The notes below the pieces were generated by a model. It had not been told where the DNA came from. It did no database searches and worked only from the letters and a program-made list of their open reading frames with translations. Below are positions 48,301 through 58,659 of a DNA stretch of 64,000 nt, piece after piece. The stretch lies in assembly GCF_003589595.1 (NCBI RefSeq), contig NW_020654810.1, positions 7,985,482 through 8,049,481 of the forward strand, written 5' to 3'. Every line of letters starts with the position of its first letter. The first letter of the stretch is position 1. The DNA comes from Hyposmocoma kahamanoa. Taxonomy: Eukaryota; Arthropoda; Insecta; Lepidoptera; Cosmopterigidae. Both the position numbers and the translations under genes were made by a program.

Positions 48301-50168
48301 CCATCTAGATATAATCATAATAAAGATAATGCTATCAAAAACGATATTATTTATACTGAGTAATTTCTATTTTAATCTACCTTTTTGATGACGTCTGAGG
48401 GTTGCCAGTTTTCATAAAATTCTAAATAATCATGTAGTTGTTGTCGACAGTTTTGTCGATAAACTGTGAAAGAAGCTAAAATTTTGTTGATGTTACAAAG
48501 TTTTACCGATTACTAGTTGCGTTATAGCCTTTTTTATTCTTATTTTGACAGTTGACCTATCAGTATCGAAATTAATTTTTATTCATACACATTTTAGTTT
48601 AAACAGGCGGATTTAATTATTTGTATTGAATTTAAATAAAAATCCTTAAAATATGTCTCCTCTTTGTATTTTCGTATAATCATAGTAGGATAATCAATAA
48701 ACATAGTTCTAAATGCAGTGTGTTTATGTATGAACTTACAAAAATTGACAATTCAAATAAACCTGTGCCCAGCAGTTGGGCGAATAATGGGCCGATGGTG
48801 AATCAAATGAAACCCAATAAGTCGATAGAATATTTATCGACTATAATCACTAGCTGCTTGCAAGCTGGCAACACTTTTGCGCATTGAACTGTCATTTTAT
48901 TCCATCTTCAAAAAAGACAGACCATAAATACCTAACAATTAAGACAAACTATTTTTAACGAAAACCTAGAATTTATATAGTAGAGTAAAAAAAAGTAAGT
49001 TAAGTGGCGGTATTTAAATGATTATTATATATCTATATTAATACTCTACTTTAATTTAGAGTAGAGCTGGTGAACTGCCGAGAATATAAACATAATCCTT
49101 TAAATACCGCCACTTAACGCTCTCGTCGATTAGATTGGTAACTAGTTAATTATAATAATGAGTAAGTTTCCTGAATCAATAATTTCCACGTTATCATGTA
49201 TAATATGCATGTAGATAGCACAAAAAATATATAGAGTGATTTTTTAAATCAGATTTCGAGTATGTGTGTTTTTCATTTAATTGCATAATACTTTCGTCAG
49301 TTATAAATACCACACAATAATTTTAACAAAAGAAATTACTGAACCAGAACCAGCATGAACTATTTTTTAACCGACTTCAAAAAAAGGAGGAGGTTCACTA
49401 TTCGACTGTATGTTTTTTGTAGGTATGTTACGCAGAACTTAGAACAGATTTAGGAACCGATTTCGATGATTCTTTTTTTATTGGAAAGAGGGTACCTCAG
49501 AGGTGGTCCCATTTGAATCTGAAGAAAATATTACTACCTCTAAGGATGGCAAACTAGGAAATGAATGACTTTTGAGGTCGGTTTTTTAGCACTTTAAACT
49601 TTTTTAAGCTTTGAATTAAATCTCTTTATGAAAACATTAATACTTATTACCGTGGATGAACTTATTTAGGACGCATTAATTATTTTTTAAATATTTTCAT
49701 ATATGATTAAATTGATTCTCATTGTAGTCATATCACTATTTTGTGTTATTATTATTCGTAAGCTCAAACATGTGTATACCTCGTTGTGTTTGTACGCAAT
49801 AGACAGTTACCTGAACAAACTTTTAGGAATACACAGAAATCTTACCTTTCAAAATTTTCAAAGAACTGCACAGAGAGCAGGATGTTGTTCAACAAGAATG
49901 CGTCGCAGTCATTCTGGAGTTGATAACGCATGCGTTCTATCGCTTCATCATCAAAGGAGCGAAGGTTCGTCGGTGCCGCTGAAGGTATAGACACTGGCGT
50001 GATTGGTGATGTGGCAATCGGAGAGGGCTCCTTTAATGCATTCCTTTTTACCGCGGTAATTTTCTTCGATTTATTTTCACGAAAATGTTCATTATATTTC
50101 TCCCGCTCAAACATCGTAGCATTTTTACCCGGTTTCTCGTATACTTTCTTAGATTTCGAATTACCCAT
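39313..50168 (-). CDS. Mab-21 domain protein (cGAS-like nucleotidyltransferase fold), 978 aa, 4 exons
   Basis: Exons in transcript order: 50168-49846, 42147-41858, 41732-39886, 39789-39313. Splice sites are GT-AG and phases match; 2937 nt give 978 aa plus stop. The N terminus MGNSKSKK fits an N-myristoylation signal followed by a basic patch. Residues about 215-460 are Ser/Thr/Asp-rich and probably disordered. The Mab-21 half follows: GCEIFPALIAAWPNAANQW (third acidic position Glu rather than Asp), MQWRITFPAAER, INASHFKNHLFWQCED, RLGEALRIYLKSFFAHF and FPNYFIDTCND, as in vertebrate MB21D2-type proteins. The usual Gly-Ser motif with paired acidic residues is not evident in the N-terminal half; GDTSDYSAVLDAP lies where it would be expected, so the enzyme may be inactive. 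Intron 1 is 7.7 kb and full of repeats. The gene is tail to tail with CAD. I cannot assign an ortholog name. Confidence 0.82.
42148..43400. other. Start of the 7.7-kb intron of the Mab-21 gene
   Basis: No coding exon fits here. 42780-43080 contains a run of short direct and inverted words (TTAACT, AACTA, GCTAAGTAA) ending in a small hairpin near 43003-43036 (AAGTGAAGTAAGCTAA and its complement). Confidence 0.35.
43430..43570 (+). repeat. LINE reverse transcriptase ORF C-terminal relic
   Basis: A frame encoding RRPGRPQTTWIGTVQRDM then ARDLGGLTE resembles the GRP-x-x-RW C-terminal segment of LINE ORF2 proteins. Stops follow at once; 5'-truncated. Confidence 0.55.
44390..44539. mobile_element. 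150-bp palindromic element
   Basis: Left arm TTATTGAATTGATCTTCAAT, AATTATTTTTATGTGAAAT; right arm is its near-exact complement (ATTTCACATAAAAATAATT and beyond). The left arm also matches sequence at 61465-61500 just before a family C SINE. Confidence 0.65.
44560..44840 (+). repeat. tRNA-derived SINE family C copy
   Basis: GATGGCGCTACGGCTAAAAA, TTCGTTCCGTGGCTTAGTTG, GTCGATTCAAATCCGGCCGG, GAAGGGATTTTTTCTGAGTG. Diverged A and B boxes. Confidence 0.6.
44945..45130 (+). repeat. tRNA-derived SINE family C copy, truncated
   Basis: GTGACATCTGTAGTCAGC, GATGGCGGTACGGCAAAAAA, GGTTCGAATCCAGCCGG, GACGGATTTTT. The head between ACAACACG and TTGCTCGAAG is shortened. Confidence 0.6.
45815..46349 (+). mobile_element. 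3' end of an R1-like non-LTR retrotransposon with poly(A), 5'-truncated
   Basis: A GC-rich block ends in about 27 A residues just before an assembly gap. Its frame 45847-46017 encodes SWEAVASFCAEVMSQKEAAE followed by an Arg-rich tail and stop, the C terminus of R1-type ORF2. The 3' UTR contains GGGGTTTTAGTGGGGTAGG and CTGGAGGGAGAGTCCCC. An in-frame TAA at 45814-45816 marks where the element frame is lost, fitting 5' truncation on insertion. Confidence 0.65.
46350..46449. other. Assembly gap (100 N)
   Basis: One hundred N directly after a poly(A) run; probably a placeholder of unknown true size. Confidence 0.95.
46500..48380. other. Intron of the Mab-21 gene, no gene recognised
   Basis: A GC-richer stretch at 47590-47830 (with GCCACTTCCACCAGGTGGGA) looks like an inserted repeat or a promoter-like block, but I cannot match it to another copy. 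The 103-codon minus frame over it has no domain. Confidence 0.3.
48383..48912 (-). mobile_element. Inverted-repeat element, copy 2 of the 16071 family
   Basis: Reads in reverse relative to 16071-16655: GGTTGCCAGTTTTCATAAAA, CATGTAGTTGTTGTCGACAG, TATTTATCGACTATAATC, CTGGCAACACTTTTGCGCA, CTGTCATTTTATTCCATCTT. Confidence 0.6.
48999..49118. mobile_element. 120-bp palindromic MITE
   Basis: Arms GTTAAGTGGCGGTATTTAAA (48999-49018) and its exact complement (49099-49118), with a second palindrome CTCTACTTTAATTTAGAGTA at the centre. Confidence 0.7.
49367..49588 (+). mobile_element. Non-autonomous element with AACCGACTTCAAAAAA-type ends, copy 2
   Basis: Starts TTAACCGACTTCAAAAAAAG and ends GAGGTCGGTTTTTTAG. 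Opposite orientation to the copy at 5454-5685. Confidence 0.6.
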
Positions 50169-50789
50169 TGTTATTTCACACTTTAATCTGTTACGTATTA
50201 ATTAATGTTCTTATTTCTGGTAAGTTACTGATAACATTTTGCAAATTCTATTTTATTCACGCGTGCAACTACCGGCGACGTTTAATCAACTCAAGATTCC
50301 ATACGACACTGATATTTTATGTTTGACATAATTAATACTGATACTATTATCAGAAGTGATTACTTCGAAGATCACTATTTATTGATTTTTATCAAAATTA
50401 ATCCGATCGCGATTATTTAAAGTAATGCGTGACGTAGTACGATAAAATTGTCCATTGCAGACTGTGCTCCTGAAGAACTGCGCGAAAACATAATGTGAAA
50501 CCATGCACGGAATCAACCAAGTGTGAAAAAATACAACATTCCTTCTTGTTTACACCTGTCTGTTGCATAAGCTCGCGTTTTCAATTTTCTAGTAATATTT
50601 AGATCGAGACATGAATGTCCTAGGTCAGCGAATGTTTAAATTCACTTTTTACATAAAAACACCAGTCCTAGGAGTTGTTACCCGTTTTGTCAGCTCACTT
50701 CTGTGGTGTGAATACTACTGAGCTTTCTAATTCGCATTCATTTACGATTTTGTCCTACAAGAAAATTTATTATATATACTTCATGAATT

Positions 50790-51330
50790 GTTGTTGACCA
50801 CTACTCTCTACGACACAAAGTTACTTAGGGCCCACCAAACCAAACAGCGGAGGTCGATAATCACACAGATTTGGTTAGCTTTTGGGGCGAACCAGGAAAT
50901 ATTGCGATGCAAACGCATACCGCAGAGGCTAAACACTAAGGTTTTCAATCAGTGTGTCCTGCCCGCATTCACCTATGCCACGGAAACAACGACTTTGACG
51001 AAGAGGTCCGCAGAGAACTTACGAGTCACACAGAGGGCAATGGAAAGAGCAATGTTAGGAATAACATTGCTTGATCAAATACCGAATGAGACGTTGTGCA
51101 CAAAATTGATACGATGAAATGAAAATAGACAGGACACATAGCTAAAATCATATCGTTGGACAAGAAGAATCATGGAGTGGCGACCATGGGCCAACATGCG
51201 CGGCTGTGGTCGTTCGCCACTTTGTCGAGTGGATGACGTTAAAATTTTCGCGGGCCGCAACTAGACACATGTGACACGGGAGCGACGTAAATGGAGAGAT
51301 TTGCAGGAGGTCTATATCCGAAGACGGATG
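50790..51330 (+). repeat. RTE-type LINE 3' relic
   Basis: Frame 50788-51114 encodes FNQCVLPAFTYATETTTLTK and LRVTQRAMERAMLGITLLDQ, the C-terminal RTE reverse transcriptase region; further pieces (RWTRRIMEWRPW, ERRKWRDLQEVY) follow after stops. Dead, 5'-truncated copy. Confidence 0.75.
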
Positions 51331-51399
51331 GAGTAGATGCTACTTGATTGATTGATTTCATCAAGTCCCGCTACTTGATATTATAAAAAAAATCTCTAT

Positions 51400-52025
51400 A
51401 ACAAAACTCACAAAAATTTGTTCAGCAGTTTAGGCGTAAAAACGTAACAGACAGAGTTACTTTCGCATTTCTAATATTAGTTTGGATTTGTCTATTAATT
51501 AATTCATGCCACAAATGCACCCATAATGTGTCCGTCGTTGCCACACAAGTTACACAACGTGCTATTCGATTATGCATGAAGTATAGTGTAGCGACATAAC
51601 GTAATAGAAATCCTTACGCAATTCGTTTGAAATAAGTACAATATAATTTTAGGACCGTATCTAGTATAAAAATCGTATAAACATCATCAATATACCATCG
51701 TGGGTTTTCTGGGAAGTTCTTATGGTACAGGGAGTTTGAGATCAGACAATTGGTGTGGTTGTCTGCCACGTTATTACATTCTAAAAATATTTAAAGAATC
51801 CGGATTCGGTTAAGTAGTTTTTAATGTTTGCCCGAATATAATAAACTACTAAATCAACTCTCTTTCATTACATAGTGTGGGGATATATATGCATTTTAAA
51901 CAAATAAACGAAATAAACTAACAATACTTCTTTTCCTAATTATTAGACATATACATACGTATGTGTCTAATAATTTATTTCGTATTTGTATTATTTTAAG
52001 TATATTTTTATTCGAGGTTTTCCCG
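51400..52025. other. Intergenic, no gene recognised
   Basis: AT-rich. A small hairpin around 51938-51974 (AATTATTAGACATATA and its near complement) is the only structure seen. Confidence 0.3.
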
Positions 52026-52029
52026 ATTG

Positions 52030-52210
52030 TTACACATAGGAAGTGAAACTGTTTTTCCGGATTTAAATCGCGTACATTTGTTTTGTTAAACAAACCAACG
52101 GTGGACTCAACCGTGACCATGAGACCTGAAAAGGGCCCGAAACGTTGGTTTGTGTGAAAAAACAAATATACGCGATTTAAATCCGGAAAAATAGTTCCAT
52201 TTCCTACATA
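52030..52210. mobile_element. Palindromic MITE with TTTTTCCGGATTTAAATCGC core ends, copy 1
   Basis: Arms ATAGGAAGTGAAACTG then TTTTTCCGGATTTAAATCGC, repeated in reverse at the right side; the centre carries CAAACCAACG and AACGTTGGTTTG. Same family at 60293-60473. Confidence 0.7.
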
Positions 52211-52254
52211 TTATTATAATTTTAAGCATGTTATTGAAAAAAATCATTTGAAAG

Positions 52255-52605
52255 TTACCATGGGTTTTTCGGAGAAGGAAAACAACTTGATGAAACCTGC
52301 ACGTCGAAGAAGGTTTACAACTCTCGAAAAACGTGTGAAGTCCCCAACGCACCGGGCCATAGTTGTCTATGCCGGGCCAGAGTGGCGGACTGTGGCTTAA
52401 ACGCTTGCCTGAGAGGAGACCCGTGCCCTATAGGGCTAGCACGATAAGGCGGGACTAGCGCGAGAGCGACATAAAGCGCGAGATACTGCTGTTGTCGCAT
52501 AGACATATCGCGCTTTATGTCGTTCTCACGCAAGTCGCGCTTGTTCGTGCTAGCCCTACAGCAGTGGGACGTATAAATGGGTTGTTGATGATTATGATGA
52601 TTATT
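52255..52605 (+). repeat. SINE family B tail copy, interrupted by a hairpin MITE
   Basis: ACCATGGGTTTTTCGGAGAA, AAACCTGCACGTC, AAACGTGTGAAGTCCCC, GAGAGGAGACCCGTGCCC, then after the insertion CAGCAGTGGGACGTATAAAT and a GATGATTATGATG tail. Confidence 0.7.
52433..52556. mobile_element. 124-bp foldback MITE flanked by TA, nested in a SINE
   Basis: Ends GGGCTAGCACGA and TCGTGCTAGCCC, with a long inner stem around GACATAAAGCGCGA and TCGCGCTTTATGTC. TA on each side (52431-52432, 52557-52558). The host SINE reads GTGCCC then CAGCAGTGGGAC, so its continuity marks the edges. Confidence 0.75.
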
Positions 52606-52607
52606 AT

Positions 52608-52935
52608 TGGGCTCCTTGTGAAAGAGTTTGTCCAGGGAAGTACTACTTATTTCTGCCGCCAAGCAGTAATGTGACCACAACTACGATCCGGTTTTTAAGT
52701 GAAAGGGTGCTGGTGAAGCGCATGCACTAGTCAACTTATGTTAACTAGTGCATGCTAGTTAACACATGGGACTAGTCAACTTATGTCTCAGATTAACGCG
52801 CGCAATGACAGTACCCCTCAAATCTTTTGCGACTTAAAATCCTGAGTGGCACTACAACTGTTATGGACAGGCGGGTTGTTTACCACTAGGTACGTTTAGC
52901 ACGACTTATTTGTTCCATCACCTGGTATCATAAAA
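52608..52935 (+). repeat. SINE family A with an internal duplication
   Basis: GAAAGAGTTTGTCCAGGGAA, GCCGCCAAGCAGTAATGTGA, GGGTGCTGGTGAAG, GAGTGGCACTACAACTGTTA, CACCTGGTATCATAAAAAAC. ACTAGTCAACTTATGT occurs twice with CTAGTGCATGCTAG between. Confidence 0.75.
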
Positions 52936-53693
52936 AACAAAAATTTTAATAATATATTTTCTTTTCAGTCACAAAATAGGGCTCTGGCCGGTTTTATGTA
53001 AAAGAACACACAAATTAAAAATAGATTGTATACTTACTACTGTAAGCTCCAAGAAGGTAAGCTCCATACCATTTCCATTAGCAACATTTTGTTTTATAAT
53101 GATAGTCTAATGACAATTGATTGACACATTTACAAATGAACATAAAAAAAACACTTACTTTGGTCTACTTAATTACAAAATTATACGTATACGTCCGTTA
53201 TTATCTATTTTCCATAAAAGTTTAAATTATCAATGGCCATACAGATGTACATTACGGATAATACAAATTCAATTTAACATTACTACATTAAAACAATACG
53301 GAATGATATAGAAATCAATTTATACATACACACTTAGGTGCTATAAATTTTACAAGATTGAAATACAATTTCTTATTATATATAATATAAAGATTTAAAT
53401 AATGGTGAACTTAGAATAATCGTTATTATTCTAAGGTGGTGAAATAATTCAGTGTTTTTATACTCTACCAACGCCAGCCAAACAGAATATATTGGCTTGA
53501 CTATAAGTCAAAACACACGTATCATACTGAATTCACTTACTTAATTATGTTAGAGTAAGAAATACAACAACCTTTTTCAATGTCTTGACAATTATAATTC
53601 GAGAATCTATTCAAATAATTTAAAGGAGCTTTTGGCATATTAAGATTCTAAAATAAGGTATTTTTTTTCAATTATAAGACTAGATTCCTCACG
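52936..53693. other. Intergenic downstream of the small membrane-protein gene
   Basis: AT-rich; it may include that gene's 3' UTR on the minus strand. A small hairpin near 53411-53442 (TTAGAATAAT and complement). Confidence 0.3.
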
Positions 53694-56365
53694 CTAAGGT
53701 ATGTTTCGAAGGGCTTCCGCAGGGGCGGGACTTAGGTCCGGTTCTTCCATATTGTTGACTATACAGGCGTGGTCTGCCTCGGGATGTGCTGACACTCGCT
53801 TTTGGCTCTTAGACCGCTTCACTTCGCCCAGTCTTTTTTGTATTATTCTCCTGAAGCAATATAAAATTACAAATAAGTGGTAAATTTGTTTAGATAACCG
53901 CATTCTTGTGGTTGGCGATGTTTGTGAGCATGTGTGTTTTTCGCTGTTGGCAAACGCGACATACTGTGAACAATTTGCGCTTGTATCACTCATGCCATAC
54001 CTTCAGCTTTATTTTCCAACTCTTTTACCGTTACAGACTGTGGAATTACCTCCCTGAAACTATTCGAAGATTCCTTTAAATAACGTGTCAAGGTTTACGG
54101 GGCAATGTATACGCTTCTATAATAAGATTCCGGTCGATATTCAAAATTTGCCCTACACGAGGTTTAAAATTATAGTAAACAAAGACTTTATTCTAAATGT
54201 TATTTATTATACAGCTTCGGCGTACTTGGATGAGAAAAATCCGTGGTAGTGAGTGATTCATTTAGGTCTTGCAGGTTGTGTCATTGTAAATGATAAATGT
54301 GTACCAATGTTTGTTTTTAAAAAGAGCAACCCCTAAAGTTTTTAACTTATTCTTCTCAGGGGAATCTGTCTTACGTATAAGCTGTAGAGTTTAATCAATA
54401 TGACGATTTCAAGTACAATTTCTACAATTACCTTTTCCAAGGTACTTATGAAATAAAGATAATTTAACTTTTAGTACTAACATCATATATAGACTATAAC
54501 TGTATAAATTGTGTATCCGAAATCAATTCTGTCATGTTCATAACTTATTTCATGAACCTGTTCTTCCAACAAGTGGTCGTATCCAAGAAGTAAATCTATC
54601 GGTACCTTGAAAACTAAACACCAAGGCAGCCAATACTTATGTTCCGGTTCTTAGCCCTACGTGTGAGATATACAGTTTCAAATCGAGATATAATATTATA
54701 CTGCGCTCTGAAGCATCCACACTGTGTCCTTTCATATCGAAATCTGTAAAGTAAACTAATAAAAAAGGTAAAGGTAAAGTAAAAAAAAAGTAAAGTAAAC
54801 TAGTAAAAACCAAAAGGACAAAGAGTTTTTATAATATACACTTTAACTTCTAACCATCGGTGTCTTTTCTATTCTTCTAGTACAAATTTGTTTTCGTATA
54901 CTATTAGAATACAATAACAACGTAAGCGTAACAGATCTTCCTCTAAGCAATAAAATAAAACAATGACGAATATGCTAATATTCTAGCTAAATATAAATAA
55001 CAATCTAGCTCTGGAACCTGCAGGGAATTTTATATTTTACAGAGAAGTAATGTTATTTCAATTTTAGAGACCCTGTGATTATACCTACATAAATGGAGAT
55101 ATGTAAATATCATAATTTAATAGCAGTCGACTCCTTGTGAAAGAGGTTATCCAGAGAAGTATTGCCACCTTATCTACATCTGCTTTCAAGCAGTAACGTG
55201 GGCATTACTGTGTTTCGGTTTTGAAGAGTAAAGGGTGCTGGTGAAATTACAGGCACATAGGATTTGGTGCAGTGTCTCTCAGATCTTTCTGATTTAAAGC
55301 TCTAAGTGGCACTGCAACTTATGGATAGACGTGTGACTTACTACCAGAAGTGGACTTGTTCATTCCTTCCCTTGGTATCATAACAAATCTTCGTACTACA
55401 TACATATTGAAATTAACATCATAGTCCAGTATATATTGGGCAAAGTACACAATTTGACATCATGATGAGCCATATTACTCTTACTCGTTAGTGCTATTTC
55501 CAATGATGGCTGTCTTACATTTTTACGTAGAATCGAAGTTACACATACGTAAAAAGCTCTTATATCTTTAATTTTCAGAGCTCACACTCCATAACAAACT
55601 AAACAAAGGTCGCTTGTAATCCATCATTGCGAACCTTGCTAACAGACTAGTAAATTGACACTACCCGGGCTGCGCCAAGTCTACACCACTCTACACCGCC
55701 TGTACGAACCATACGTGCGTACTTCATTCATAACATATACATGTATGAAATTCAGGGTAACAAAACACACTTACTGCTGTCTACAGTCGATAAGTACTCC
55801 AAGCAGAAAAACAGCTACGATTGCAACTAATATAACCAAGGTAACCCCGATTATAGCGGCTACAGTAAGGGTAGATGTTTCTTCAACGATCTCTGTCACG
55901 GATATCCCCGTGCCCGGGTCCATGGTAGATTGCCAGCCATCTAAAATACAGAGAATAACAATAAACTTGTTTTATTTTATATAGGATTTTTTCTTTCTAG
56001 TTGTTTGATCTCCGTTTCAATAAAATTATAACAAATAATAAAAATATTTGCAATAGTTCTTGTAATAGTAGGGAGAAATTGCAGGCATGCATAAAACTCT
56101 CTTGTGAATTCGTTGTAGTACAACAAAGACTAATTCACAACCGAAAGAAAACTTTTACTTAAAGACGATAAATTTTTAGCCTTAGGACAGGAGCATAACG
56201 TGTTCCGTTGTTGTATTCTGGCTGTTATAATTTGATACTAGTGTCAAACCATAAAGTTTAAAAATCCTTTGATAAGATTTAGACAGATTTTGTACTGTAA
56301 ATAAATAGCGCTAAATCCTCACCTCCATCATGCCAATTCACGTTATTTACACTTGATTCATCCAT
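53694..56365 (-). CDS. Small single-pass membrane protein, 121 aa, 3 exons, function unknown
   Basis: Exons in transcript order: 56365-56323 (43 nt), 55940-55775 (166 nt), 53850-53694 (157 nt). Total 366 nt = 121 codons plus stop, with GT-AG introns in matching phases. An acceptor at 56417 on the same strand (exon from 56416) suggests a non-coding first exon. The protein has an acidic N terminus (MDESSVNNVNWHDG), a hydrophobic segment at about 41-65 (AAIIGVTLVILVAIVAVFLL within it) and a strongly basic stretch at about 68-90 (RIIQKRLGEVKRSKSQKR), then an acidic, Pro-containing tail. With no signal peptide and positive charges after the membrane segment, an N-out, C-in topology is predicted. 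I do not recognise the family. Two exons are below usual ORF cut-offs, so automatic annotation could miss it. Support: three phase-matched exons that join a complete membrane segment to its basic flank. Confidence 0.65.
54000..54475 (+). repeat. Jockey-like LINE 3' relic
   Basis: Frame encodes GQCIRFYNKIPVDIQNLPYT then RFKIIVNKDFILNVI and a stop, related to the relic at 26340-26640. It lies in the last intron of the small membrane-protein gene. Confidence 0.6.
55133..55388 (+). repeat. SINE family A copy
   Basis: CTTGTGAAAGAGGTTATCCA, TTCAAGCAGTAACGTGG, GGGTGCTGGTGAAATTACAG, AAGTGGCACTGCAACTTATG, CTTGGTATCATAAC. Lies in the last intron of the small membrane-protein gene. Confidence 0.75.
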
Positions 56366-56419
56366 TTTAAGCGGCACGGTGCAACTGTGACGTAATACGC
56401 TCAATTGTTACACGACCTG

Positions 56420-57760
56420 TCGGAGAAAGAAATGAAACATTTGAACAATGTATTTCTTTAGCCTGTTAGCCTTTCACTTTCAAATTGTGCGTTAAGCGCG
56501 TTGTGCAAGACCTATTTCGCAAATTTAGGCACGATTTTTTTTTTTTACTGAAGTCGTTATTAAACTGACTTACTTTAGTCCGAAAATTAGTTGTATACCA
56601 AAATATATATGCCTTATAATTTCTCCTTCGGCTCTGAACAAGTATGTGCTCACAGGTTCATACCCAACATTCGACGTCAGATTACCAGGAGCGCTGATTC
56701 ATAAAAGATCTCTCATTATTTTTATCTGTACTAGCTACCTCTAGTCAAAAAACCTGCGCTTTTTTTGGCAGGTCTTTTGTTAAGTTGGTCTCCATTCTGA
56801 ATCACGCTAACTGCCGTGAATCTTTTTTATTATGGTTACTTTTAACTAATATTCGCGATTTGTCTGCTACTTTGTTTTGTGTTTTACTACTGTCTGTCAC
56901 GAGAGATCCACCATTGTTTTATTTAGCGATCGCTAAGAAATTTGATTTGCGCCATTTTGCAGACTTGAAAAGAACTAATTAACTACTAATACTATTAATT
57001 AACTAATTCGTTGTTCTTATTGTTAAAGGACATTAAAGGACAGGAGCAATAATACAGATCTGCTAAAAAGTATTTATAAAAAGTTAGATTATGGTGCTGA
57101 TTTCAAAAACAACATTGATTTTTTTTCACGTAAGATTTGCCTGCAAAATAAGGGAATTTTTTTCAGAAAAATGGACCAAAATTAGATTATGAATATTTGT
57201 AGTAACGTCTTCACTTTCCATCAAAACTTCTTTTGGTTCTTTTCCTATTGTGCTTAGAACAACAACACAACAATGCAACAAAAGAAAAGGTGATTCATGT
57301 TGCCATCCTAAATTTATTGTTAACTTACGAGGATAACGATTTAATATTATGGAGATATAAATACTTAAAGACATACTTGGTACGAATGTCAGAAAAGCTT
57401 TAAAATTGCACTCGTATATATTATTTTTTCATTATTTTTTCGCAATCTGCACAAAAAATACTACAGAGATCACTAATAAAATGAAAACGGTAAAAATAGT
57501 ATATGAAAACGCTTGGCGCACCCTTGGCAACAATCGGCAAGTACCTTACACCTATAGGCAAATCCTTTCGCCACCGTGGCAACCGTCATTGTATGCATAC
57601 CGTCGATGCGATAAGAAGAATATAATTTAAAATAAAATTTGAAACAATGTTTTCATCGCCAACCTGTGTAGGTACTAAACTAACACGCCACTTTTTACTT
57701 TTAATTAAAACAAATTGAATTTTGACAAATACAAATTGGACACGAAATTGTCCTGTTGAA
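56420..57760. other. Upstream region of the small membrane-protein gene, no gene recognised
   Basis: Should hold its promoter and 5' exon. Several short frames, none with a recognisable domain. Confidence 0.3.
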
Positions 57761-57767
57761 GCAGCAG

Positions 57768-58043
57768 AGATCTTTGTGAAAGAGTTCGTCCAGGGAATTA
57801 CTGCCAGTTACCTACTTCTGCCGCCAAACAGTAATGTCAGCATTACTGTGTTCCGAAGGGTGCTGATGAAATTACATTCACATGGGACTTGTCAACTTAA
57901 GTCTCAGGGTAACGGGCGCAGTGGCAGTGCCCCTCAGATCATTGCGATTTAAAGCTCTGAGTGGCACTACAACTGTTATAGACAGGCGTGTAGCTTACCA
58001 TCAGGCGCACGACTTGTTCGTCGCGTCACTTGATATTATATAT
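57768..58043 (+). repeat. SINE family A, near full length
   Basis: CTTTGTGAAAGAGTTCGTCC, GCCGCCAAACAGTAATGTCA, GGGCGCAGTGGCAGTGCCCC, GTGGCACTACAACTGTTATA, CACTTGATATTATATA. Confidence 0.8.
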
Positions 58044-58275
58044 AAGGTTAAGATTTAGAAGTTGTCATTAGCTTTATTTTATTATCTGAATTATTATTCA
58101 ATGACGACAGCATTATTCGATAAAATTATTATTACTCTAAAATTATGAATACAAAAAGGTTTAAACTATTAGTCAACAATTGTATAGTGGAAAAATTTAC
58201 GAATGTAATACGATAAAACTCTAATTTATAATACCATGGTTAAAATGGATATTACAAATGTATTTTGCTACGCCC

Positions 58276-58338
58276 TTACAGGGTATCACATATAGTCCGT
58301 ACCATACTTCTAAGTTTGTGTTAAGACTTAAGACTATA
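58276..58338. repeat. Short inverted repeat
   Basis: TCACATATAGTC and its complement GACTATATGTGA about 39 nt apart. Confidence 0.5.
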
Positions 58339-58659
58339 TGTGAAATGCAAATAAATAAATACAATTACGAGCATTAAAGTCGTATCTCTGACAGGAACAA
58401 ATGAAAGTGTCTGTTTACTCATTTATGAATCATAAAGGTACATATTATTATACTACCTCATTTACATAATTAATCTACATCTTATTAGACTCTACAATAG
58501 CAATGAATATCCTTGTCAAGAATTGCAGTGACGTCATATATTGGTCAAAGTATCAAACAAGTACATAGGATTCCGATTTCCATCAATATAATCAATTTTG
58601 ATATTTGCAAGCTTCATATCGAAGCTGTGCTAAAGATGTAATCTGTGAATTCATATCGA

